64,000 bases of DNA from Acholoe squamosa (lineage: Eukaryota > Annelida > Polychaeta > Phyllodocida > Polynoidae): contig OX439036.1 in the NCBI GenBank assembly GCA_949317995.1, forward strand, positions 103,399,891 to 103,463,890, given 5' to 3'. This document shows, in pieces, positions 33,501 through 45,500 of the stretch. The notes under the pieces were generated by a model. It was given only the letters and a program-made list of their open reading frames with translations, ran no database searches and was not told the DNA's origin. Position 1 is the stretch's first letter; every line of letters starts with the position of its first letter. Made by a program: the position numbers and the translations under genes.

Positions 33501-36500
33501 TTTTTGGACAGAGGCAGTACGTCGACAATAAATACAGAAGTGGTAGTGGGCAACGAGAGGAAAAGGACTACTTAACCGATTTCGAAGAGGCTATACTGGA
33601 TTGGGTAGGGGAGGATGTAGTACTAGGTAAGCTAATATCAAAGTACTTGGCCTTCTGGCATACATTTTTATTTTCCTATGGAAAAATCTATTAACTATAT
33701 GTCCATATATTTATGAAAAAACAAATCCTAATTCCTCTTTCATCCGCCAACACTCTTCATAAGAAAAACAAATTAAATGTACAATTCTTTTATGTTTCAT
33801 ATTTATATTGCGAAAATGGGTCTTTGTTGTTCTGACACTTCTTACATGTCCAAGTACATGAAAAGATGATTCATTTATTTCAAGGGATACCCGGCATGCA
33901 GCCGCCTAACCTCAAAGGGGGAGGGAGGACCGACCAGGCGTGGTCATGTTACGATCCTGAGAGAGACAACCGGGAGGACTATGGGAATCTAGCCATGCCC
34001 AGTGATGCCATGAAGGCTGTGATGGAGGGCGATCTACTGGCCACGGACGAGGAAGGCGGTGAGTAATTTTTTCTGTCCTATATCATAAAATGGGTCCACC
34101 TTCTGTATTTTATTTCTTCACGGAGAAGAATATGATATATTTTCATACAGCCTATGATATAATACAATGTGTATATGTGTTATAATAGAACATAGGAACA
34201 TGGATTGCCATTTCTATGTAGATACTTGTTAGTCTGAGAAAATGTTACATGCTTTTAGTTAAAAACAAATAAATAAATACTGTTTGTCACTTTATTCCTT
34301 CAGATCCACTGATGGATGAGGAGGATTACAATGAACCTGTGGAGGAGGAGGACGTTTTCCAATCAGTGGATCATTACAGACATGAAGACGGGGAATCCCT
34401 TCTACCTCGGGTAGTCGTTGAGCAACCCAATACCTCGTTGGCAGATGACGACGACCTCAGAACTCCCCCGCCCGCTAGTGTTACAAGACAAAAAATGCTT
34501 CTTTTCAACAAAAGAGAGAATGATAAGAAAAAGGGTATTCAGTCTAAGAAAAAGCCACCAGAGGAGGACCTGTCTCCCCACGCTAGAGAGAGAGTTGACA
34601 GACGAAATGAGCTTTTAAAGGAGGTGAAGAAAATAGTTACTAGAAATACCCCAAAGAAACCACCTACTTCTTCTATACCAAAGAACATTGAGAAGCCTTC
34701 TTCCTCTGTATACAAACAGGTATTAGAAAAACCTCCACCTCGAAAAGAACCTGAAAAAGTGGTCCCTATATCTGAGCCAAAGCCTGTTGACGATACCTCT
34801 GAACCCGCCACCAAAAGACAGCGTACTAGGCCACCGTCTTTCACTGAACTTATGGCAGAAGGGGATATATCGGGGGTAGAAATGCAGATGTCTCCTGTCT
34901 TTAAGACCAGCACCCCAGCAGTCAATTACAAGGAAGGCATGGACAAAAGTCCTGGCAATAAAAGGAAAACAGATTCCATAGTAGACCTGACAGCGGAAAC
35001 ATCAGACAGTAAAAGGAGAAAACTTGATTATGGTAACCCAGATGATTCCCTCCCATCGTTAAATAACATGTCAAAAAATAGGTGTGATGCCATGTTCAGG
35101 TCTGATTTAAAAAATAAAATCCAGTTAGATATGGAGGAAACAAGGAACCTTATCATGGACCACAACAAAAAACTGTGTGAAGCTCTTATGAAACATCAGG
35201 ACGAGTTGGCACAAAATACCCAAGAAACTGCCTCTATTATGGTCAAGTCCCTCAAAGGAGTTACGAGTGGAATAACTGCGGCCCTCCGTGAGCATTCACA
35301 TGAGACAGCACGCTGTGTGAGGGAACAAAGAGATTCTATGTTAAAGGCCCAAGAAAAATATATTGAGGAGCAGAGGAAAGAAGCTGAAGAAGATACCATT
35401 GCTTTAGGAAATGTGCACACTCAATTAACCAATGCCATTGTAACTAAACAGGTTCAACTTGTAAAGGCCTTGGAAAAATTGAGTGAGAAAATGGTAGAAA
35501 ATACAGAGAAGGTCGCTGAGTCTCAAGGAAAGATGAACGCTGAGGTGGTCCACATGCAGGGCTCCGTCGCCTCCCTCTCACAGTCTTTCAGTGGTTTAAT
35601 AATTAATGTTGACCACTTGCAGCAAAGATGTTCCACAGGTATGAGAACAGTACAGACTGTGGATGATATCCTGAAGGAAGTCACCACGACTGTTCACAAG
35701 TTGAACCAGGCTGTGACTTACTCTTTTGACCACAACCTAATACGAGGTGAGATAACATAATTTTCGTTGACTTTAACAGGTATACCTTTTTATATCAAGA
35801 ACATTTTAAAAACAGAAAATGAATTTAATTAATAGTTTCACTTTGAATTAAATCGCCTTCAAACAATACAGAAAATAATTATTTGGTTAAATTATAGTTA
35901 AGGTGGATATTAAGTGACTGTCTTTCTCTTTCAGCTCCGTCCGTCCGCAGTGTCGGAACCGAAACAGAGGAAGGAACATTGCAGACTCCAGGTCGCGTGT
36001 CAGAGAAGTCGACTGATTTACCTCAGGAGGGGACCGATAAGCCTGGACAGGGGACTGAAAACCATGAGGAGGGTACTGAAAGGCCCGAGGAAGATACTAC
36101 TTCAGAGAATAACGGCGTGTCTGCCTTCCTGACTCACCCATACACAGGTAAAAATTAAGAACTATTTGATAACCCATGCCCACATTAAACATGTAACCAA
36201 AATAATTTACTGTAAGAGTATCATAAAAAGTAATTGAATGATAAGTTTCCTACAGCTATGTGCTGGATATTATAATATGCTTTTATGTTGCAAAAAATAA
36301 TCCGTCATAGCTTGCTGAATCCAAGTCATGAAAGACTGAAATTAATAATTAAGTAAAGGCTGATACCACCATCACATAGACCATGATATAAATGCAAATG
36401 TCCATGAGCAGGGAACAAATTTCCCTCGTCTTCACCTAGGTGAGGCCTCTCTGCTTTCAACTCCGTCTATAAGGCCTTGTTGGATACGGACTACCTCACC

Positions 36501-39500
36501 TCGTTTGAATAGAATGGGAATTTATTTTCTTCTAATAGATATTTGGTACTTTATCTGTAAAGCTATACTATGTTGTATCATCTGATATTGCAGAAGAGGG
36601 AGTCGCCAACTACCACACAACAGAGCAGGTGTTTGAAGAGACAGGTTCTATTTCAAGAAATATTTCCGCTCCTCTCATTATTCCAGGCGCAGGTGAGTCA
36701 ATATATATAATTATCTGCACATGACACATAGTTAGATTCTTCTCTGTTTTACGTAGAACGTAGAACATAAAAAGATTTGAAAATAGTATGAGAATTTATT
36801 ATTAAAATGTTCATCTACATTTGATGTCTTAAAAACAAACTGAAGATGCACATCTAGCCCTTCTGGACCCCTTTGTGATATTACTTTTCAATACAAGGAT
36901 CATGTGTTCCTAATTGTTTTTATTTGCAGCTATATGTCAGGAGGCCACAGAGAGCAACGACGGCCTTGGTCTACCCACGTTCACAGTTAAATCGAGCGAT
37001 GACTTCGTTATAGTCCAAGACACCGCTATGGAACAAGTACAATTTGAGGGAAGGGACAAGGAACAGACTGAAACACGAGCAGAAGAACCTACAGAAGGAG
37101 GGGACACAAACACAAGAGGTGACACGAAAGCTGCAGGGGAAGGAAGTGGACACATAGAGGAAGATGCAAAGTCTGCAGGGGGAGTGGAATCTACGGATGA
37201 TGCTGGGTCAGTTTCTGACCGGGACGAAATGCCTATGCGTAAGTCCAAAAGGCTCCGCATAAAAAAACAACTGCATGACTTCCAAATGTGAACATGGACA
37301 TCCGCGATCATGTTATGAAGACTCATATTTGTTAAAGGTTTAACTGCTTTACCACGTTAAGGTTCATATATGTGAAGCCAAAAAGGTGCTTATTCTTGTC
37401 TGTGCCAAAAAGGATTACGTTCGTTGACAATTTCAAAGAAAAAAAGGATAACTGTAAGTCAATATTATACTCAGGTTTTATGTCCATGTCCTGAAGTAAG
37501 GTTGTTCACCTCAGTGTGACGATGTAGTATTAGTAAAAGTGTATGTATGATAGACAGAACATGTCACTTTTCTCCAGAATAAATAATGCTTAGTCTGTCA
37601 ATAAGAAGATAACATTTTGTATTCTTATGCATGTGGGCGTTATTTTAATGTAAGAAAAAGGTGAAGCTGTATCAGAGTTTACAGACAAGGAGAGATGGGA
37701 TAGTCTAGAAATATATAGATAACAGGAACAGCCGACAAATAATTGATTATTAAAAGTGCATTTAATTTTTATCTTGTTCCATTTAACCCAAACGTATGTA
37801 AAAGACCTAGGACATGGAGAAAATATGTACATATCATTTGTTAAGATGTTTCACGTCTAAGTGTACTAAAAACATATCCACATTAATTTATTATATAGCA
37901 TATAGACAAGGAGTATTTCATTCTTGGCTCGACATGCCTTAAATACATGGAGAATCTCTTTAAAAAAAACCAATCTATATAAGGTTATTGTTGTGCTTCT
38001 CAGTTCATTTAAACATTTCTAGGTTAAAAGGAAAATATTTCAGCGCCTCCCAAAATGATCCTGAATGTATTCCTCTCTCAAGTTTTTGAAGGTGACTCGT
38101 GGCTTGGGGCCTACGTTTTCAGGTTGATCTATGGGGGGAAACTTCCTCTTGAAGTTGTCCTTAGCCGGGAAGTCCCGCAGGAGTTTGATCTTGGCGATCC
38201 TGGCGACATTATGCAGGGCCACACACGATTCAATTATGCAGGCTGCCCGGAAAGGACAGTGCATCAGGTATCCCCCGCTCGAGTCCAGACACCTAGAAAA
38301 ATTAATTTTTTTAAAGTATTGAGTCAGTTGCAAGAGGGAAAAAAGAATTGTTTTTTGACCATAGCCTTCAATAAATTAGAAACTGATATGGTTAAATAAA
38401 TAAAGGTACAGTGATATCTTACCTCCACCTCTGCTTAAGTTGGCCTATTGTCCTCTCTACCTTGGAACGTGTCTTCTTGTGCCACTTATTGTATTTCACA
38501 TCCTCCTCTGTCACCTCTGGTTTGACGGGGGTGTAGAGGTAGTCTGTCAAAGTGTACCTTTGGAAAAAAGAAATAACATTAAGAGGATATCCCTAATAAG
38601 GAACAGAAATAAATATATTTCATTATAATATACACTGCATAAATTTCAGTCTTCTGTAGAATTTGTTTTTTATAGTTACGACACAGTGCAAAGGTAAAGA
38701 ACAGCTTAATAATATCTTACCCTCCATCTCCCAGTAGGAAGAACCCACTGAAGTCTCCCCTCTCACCCAGGTATTTGACTTGTGATCCATTCATGACATA
38801 CACATCGTTGCACGACCCAGGGTTGCTCGCATTGACGTGCATTATAATGCAGTCCCAGTCACAGATGATCTTCACAAAGAAAAGAACAACAAGATAGAGA
38901 AAAGGACTGTACATCATGCTATATCAGTTCATGGCTAAGTTCAAAAACCCGAAGAAGAAAGTTTTTGTATACTCTCAGAAAGACTGTAACATGTTAAAAT
39001 TAAATAAAATCTCACCATGGTATTTATGGAGTAGTACCCCTTGTAGCAGTAGTACTGATTTTCATCAGAAACCACTCCTTTAGGGCATTCGATAGGAACA
39101 TGGGTACCATCCACCAACCCGAAGACCCCTGGCTTACGTTTCTCACGAAGGAAGAGAACAGACTTGTTGTTCTTGTCTAGGACTGTGTCAGGCCATACCA
39201 CATAGTCCTCCAGGGCGTCATGGAAGTAATCCGTGATCTCCTGCACGGACCTGCACACGGTAGAACGGGAAACTCCGTGGCAGTCTCCTATGGTGCAATA
39301 GTTGGCCCCAGTAGCAAAATACCGAATTGCTATACAGAACTGAAAAAAAGAATTAACTTAAATAATTTCTGAATTTAAAAAATATAACAAGAAGAAGGGG
39401 TATAGAGCTATGAAATTGAAGAGGAAAATAAACATGAAATATTATACTTGCTTCTTTAGGTTAACGGGAGAAAAAGACAGGGGGAAACTAGTTAGAAAGT

Positions 39501-42500
39501 TGGAGGTTAAACACATTTACATTAAAAATGTATTTCTTCTTAGAATGGCCTTAAGAAAAGAAGGGAAAGGAGGAGGGCTTTATTTTAAAGACATGAAAAC
39601 AGTAGAAGTAAAACAATGTATGAGCACTCACTCGAATCCTATGTGGGACAGCATGGACCCCTCTCAAGATCCTACGCTTTGGTGGAAGGTAGGCCACATA
39701 GTTCTTTATCAGTTGTCTGGTGACTGCTTTCGTGAGCCTATATCTCTGCAGGAATTTCTTTTCTGTGTAGAAGGAGAGTGGATCTCGCCTCTCGTAGAAT
39801 TCCCGTTTGACACAAAGAACATAATACCTCCCCATGTTGTGACAGCCAGTTGAATGTTCTGCGACTGAGGGTCAGGGGTCAAAGGTCGGGTCAAGGTCGC
39901 TCCCATCAAGTTCAGGGAGGGTGGGTAAAATGTAAGGCGGACATAAAATTAGATATTTTGGTTGTCACGGACATGAAAGTGGCTTAAATAGGGTCCGTCT
40001 TGGGTCACCTACTGGTACCTTACCCCTCCGCCTTTTTCTGTCATAAGACGGACTGGAGGTGGACTTTGTTAGGGTCCGCGTTGTGAGCTGAAACGGTGAA
40101 AAGTCCGCGAAAAAAGACGGAGGTCCGTGGTTTTTCGCGGAGGTCCGTGTAGGGTAATATATTTAATTAAAATAATGAGCAGAAACGGTTTTTCAGAAGA
40201 CGGACTCCGTCAAAGGAATGCGGACGTCCACCTGGACGCGGTGAAATGGCCTCCAGGGGAGACTTGTATGGAATCAAACAAAAGTGCTGTATTTTGGCAG
40301 ATTTTCCCTGACTTTGTGCAAAACTTTGTAAAATTCCCTGACCATTAATTTTCCCTGACTTTTCCTGACCCCTGGGCCGAAATACCTGCCTGCTGTAAGC
40401 CTACCTGGGCCCTGTGTCCTTTATAAAATGATTCATGGGCCCACTTCTTGAAGAGTGCAGTTTTAAATAGCTTGATAGGAAATAAGGACATATTAGGTTA
40501 GTTTGTGGTAGCCAGATAAAGAGAATGACTGTGCAAATGATGGGCAGTCAGAGGTAGCATACTAAAACTGATCAACCCTAAATCAATTTTCATTGTTTTT
40601 TTTTTTTATTATTTTACTAGGTTGTCCTTGGAGGTGGGAGGAAAAAGTTTTCCCCTAAGGAGACCCCTGACCCTGAATACTCTGATCAAACTGGTGAGAG
40701 AGAAGATGGACGAGACCTCCGACAGGTGAGCAATTTCAATGTTGGGTAAACTGGCATACTCTTAAAATTTGGCAATCTGTAGAAGTTAGATGTACAAGTT
40801 AAAAGTAGTTGTGATTTGAGCTCTTATACCCTAATACTACTCCTTTCAAAGAAAGTTCTAATTTTGGTATATAGCAAAAAATTCATTTGTTCCAAAGGTT
40901 GTAAAATACACAGAATTATTCTACCTTTAACAACAGAGCCTATGGAAGATGTATATTTACAGCACTGGAACTCATATATGCCCACAATCATGTCACACAA
41001 TACATGTCGCCATCTCCCCTTAACCATGCTCACAAACGGCCTATTCTGATTCTATTTTCACTGTACATTTCCCATAACTTTTAGCTCTTAAGAAGAGTTT
41101 ATTTTTTTAGTTGATTTAAAATTTGCAAAACCAAAACAATGAAAGAGGATAATGAAGACAATGGAATTAATATTATTTAGAAATTTGTATTTCTTCATTG
41201 TTTATATGGCGTCGATAGATGACCATCAGTAACCAGTAGGCAAAAATGCCGGACCATCTCAAGAAGCCAGGCACCTACAGCTTATATTTTCTCAGTTTTG
41301 TAAAACACCATTTGCTGTTGTTTTTATAGGTAGAATAAAAACAAACAAAAATACTTGTGGGGCTTATGCTAATGAGTGGGCAGCAGGAGCAACCCATTTA
41401 TGGGCATACAACCTCTGTATGCCCAACTTGTGGTGTTTTTGGTTATTACCTAATACATGGATCTCTGAATTATCACATTAAATAGGAATGGCAAGACAAG
41501 AAGGCTGCATCACTCAATCATGCCAGATATGCCTATGTTGAAAACAAAGAGGAATTTGATAGAGCTGATGGAAACTCTCTGGACTACTTACTTGGTAAGC
41601 ATTGGATTTCAAAGCACATTATTTGTTATTCTAATATAATTATTCTATAGAATTATAGAACAAACCACCCAGCCATTTATGCCCCAGACATCCTCTCAGG
41701 ACATCCACCCCCTAGAATGATACCAGCCCATATCAATGGGATAGGATTTTTGAGATCATGGTGGGGTTTTTCAATCCTATCCCACTAATTCCTCCCGCCA
41801 ACTGTAATTCTCCCACCCCTGCAGCAGATTTAACAGTTCAAATCTTTTACCAACCCTAACCATTATGTCCAGGGTTTACTTGTCCTAACACCATACTGTC
41901 ATGGTAGAAGCTGCCATCCTTGATGGAGGATTACTTTGGGGATTACTTAGAAAAAGGCAAATAGTCAACAACAAATCCTTCTTCTTGCTGTGTCACGACT
42001 TCCGCGATCATCTGAGCCCAGACCGGAAGTTACCGAAGGTTCTACTCCCAGAATGCACTTCTTTATTTACTTTAGTTCAGTCTCTCACTACAGAGGGTGC
42101 CACATGCACCATTTCCCCACCCATACATCGAGGATTCATTATCGTAAGGTTACAATCTAACACCCCCACTTAAACTTATGATCGATACATTACTAATGTA
42201 TACAACTTTGAATGAAATATTTATGATATGATCAATACACACTCATGATCAATACAACTTGTTGATAACACATGGTTATAAAACATACTTATGATCAATA
42301 CATGGTTTACACTTATGTACCCATTAGTACACTCAGGAATTTCACAACCCTAGGTTTTGCAACTGGCTTTGTGAAAACATCAGTAATGTTTTCTGCTGTA
42401 GGTACATACTCTATTTTGAGAGTATTATTCTGGACTTCATTTCTCACAAAATGATATCTGATATCAATATGTTTAGACCTTTGATGGTGTACTGGGTTTT

Positions 42501-45500
42501 TCACTAGTGCCAGTGCACCCTGGTTGTCCCATACAAAACAACACTCTTTGTTTGCTTAATACCAGTCATGTCGGTAAAAAGTTGATTTAGAAACTTTACC
42601 TCTTGGGTAGCAGCTGACAGAGCCATATAAATTTAGCTTCATAAGTGGACAATGCAACAGTCTGTTGCTTTCTACTTTTGTAAGAAATGAGTGGACCATT
42701 GTTGGTCAACCTAAATGCATAAGATGCTCTCCAATCGGCATTACAAAAGCCACTTCTAACTCAGAATCTGATTTTCGGAATGTTAATCCATAATCAAGTG
42801 TAATGTATGTGGTGTGACGACGCGCGAAATGCGTAGAAGCTACCCTAGTGTGTAGTATCTGAACTAATATGTAAAAGTTGCAACCTGCTGCTACAGTTGC
42901 ACAACACCTCTGAAAATAGCCGGTATGGCGCGAGGTCGTTCTACGCTTTACAAGACTGTAGGGGGCAGTATGGTTACCCTGCACCTCCTAGTGACCGACC
43001 TGTACAAGGTCCCCAAGTATGGAAAGTAGACCAGCCAGATTAGTGTAGTGGTTAGCACACTGAGATCCAGATGGAGGTAGTGCAGGTTCGAGTCCCGCAT
43101 CGGGTGAAACACTTTTCACTTGGTGCCTTTACAGTACCTTTGATGTGCCTCAGTACCTGCTTGGCTCTACCAATATCAGCTTTGGTGGGATTCACCATAT
43201 GTTGAGATAGCTAGGAACCTAGAGATTTCTTAAGCTTGAAATACAACTTCTCACCATTTTTACCTTTTACCTCATAGCCTTTTGGTTGTTCGATATAAAG
43301 TTCACAGTATATAGGAGCATTCAGAAAGGCTGTCTTAACATCCATCTGATGAACAACCATGTCTTCTTGGACGGCCAATTGCATGAGCATGCGAATCGAT
43401 GTGACAATGTGATGCGGGCAGTGGGTGAAAAAGTCTCATAATAGTCAATATTTGGGACCTGAGAATAACCTTTGGCCACAAACAGAGCCTTGTACTGTTC
43501 GTCAGCGTTTCGTCCCATTTTCACTGCATACCCCCCACTGCAGATCTACCCTCAGGTAGTGTGGTGAGTTCAAAAGTGTCATTGTCCCTCAATGCATCCA
43601 TCTCAATATCTATTGCGTTCTGCATTTGCGCATTAAGTTTATAGCATCAGTATATGTATTTGGGATGTGTGACATGTGGTAGCAATAATCAACAGTAGTG
43701 GTGACATAATCCTGCAAATAACCAGGTGGCTTACATCCTTTGTGGGGATACCTGGCATTGTCCCTATTGTCCTGCAGGTTTTGACTAAGTTCACCACCTA
43801 CCACATTTTGAGAATCATCACCAGCTACATCCAGAGCTGGGTAATATTCAGGATCTACCTGAGGTGCAGCACACACTGGTTCATCACTATTGTCTGTTAC
43901 CTCCTTAAACTTGTCAAGGAACTTCACATATCTTACTCTACATACAGTGTTATGCTTGGGGATATACACAAGATATGCTGGGCTAAATTTATCATAACCA
44001 ATAAAAATACCTTTCTCACCGCAGTCATCCAGCTTCTTCTTCTCCTGTATATAAGCATAACATACAGTACCAAGTACATGCATACCGCTCAGGTCTGGTT
44101 TCTTACCTGTGAATGCTTCTAACAACAAACATCTTGCCATTTCAAATATTGTGCGCCATGATCTTTCTACTGTACCATTTTGGTGAGGTAAATAGTGAGC
44201 TGTTTTCTCATGTTTGATCTGATTTTTGATCAATAGATTTTCATAATTTTCACTAGTAAATTCTCCTCCATTGTCCTAACGAATTAATACATTTCACCTT
44301 ACAATATGGAGCAGTCAGCAAGGAACTTCTCTGTCGCTGTTAAGGTGTCACTCTTCTGCTTCAGAAAATAGACCATGTTTACCCCTGAAAAGTCATCTAC
44401 AAAAGATAAGGCATACTTGAAACCATCTCTTGCAGTAGGATCAATTGGGCCTGCGAGATCACAATATACATCAAGCGGGGCTTCTGCCTTTTTATCGGGG
44501 TCATGATTTCTGAATGGAGACATTTTACCTTTAACACAGGTATCACAATCGAACTTGTTCTTATCGGTGATTTTCATACCATCAACAACTGATGTAATCT
44601 TTTACATTACAGTGACCAAGGATTTTATGCCACTCTTCCACTGTGTGGGATCGAAACCTAGATTTACCAGTTTTGTTGAGAAAATGAAATCTACCATGTT
44701 TTTCTATTTCAAGACAAGTACCGTCTGGAGCGTTTAATTCAGCCGAGTCAGGACTGAACCTAACAAAATATATCCTGTTTATAGGATGGGACATAGAGGG
44801 CATTCTCCGAAAGAATGTTTTGTGGCCTACCTTCACTGTCCTCAATTAGTACACTGGCTGTACCTTTACCTGCCACAACACCGTTTGTACGGCTGCCATC
44901 TGCCAACTCTATGTAGTGCTTCTCTGGAATGAAACTTTCATCAAATTGTACAAATTTGGATTTTTCAGTAACAATGCACCACAATCAACCAACAAACTGT
45001 ACAGGCTAGCAGGATAACAAACATCATCATAATCTACGCTAACCTTGAATGCAAATGAATGAAGTGGTTTCGAACTATCGTCGCTAGCTACCTTAGCCGA
45101 GTCTTTCTTTCTACACTGGTTTGTGTAATGAGTTTTGGTTTTAGTTATTACACCACTTGTTACCCTGCTTTTTATTTTTGCACTCAAAAGATCTGTGTCC
45201 TGGTTTTCCACACGCATAACACATATTTATATAACTGGGTTTGCTGGGCTGTCACTCTTCCCGGCATCCGACACAGTTTTCATCACGTTCTCCTGTTTGG
45301 ACTCTGTGTCACTTGACCGGCACTTTTCTGCCTCCTCAAAGTTTCTAAGTATCACTTTAAAGTCACTAAACCTACGGTCATCCCTTTAGGTGATTACAGT
45401 TCCAAAAGTATTATATTCAGCTGGAAGACCTTTCAGAACCAAAACAATAAAGAAACTGTCACTCACATCTTCCCCTGCTTCTTTCAGTGCATTTAAAGCG

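Larger units (their letters stand above)
31604..40257. mobile_element. Complete two-gene PIF/Harbinger transposon in a phosphatase intron
   Basis: The end repeats are CCAGGAGGCCGTTTCACCGC (31604-31623) and its complement at 40238-40257, with two mismatches. The element holds a nine-exon Myb-like gene on the plus strand and a five-exon DDE transposase on the minus strand, convergent, the usual Harbinger pair. Subterminal DNA is rich in GGACGTCCGT-type motifs. A target duplication is not clear, because an inverted copy of the same end abuts the left side (31562-31603). Confidence 0.75.

Noticed and set aside
39410..39853. 147-codon plus-strand frame
   Set aside because: It overlaps the first transposase exon on the opposite strand and includes intron sequence, with no recognisable motif.
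43676..44122. 148-codon plus-strand frame
   Set aside because: It is the reverse of copia integrase coding sequence, which is recognisable on the minus strand.
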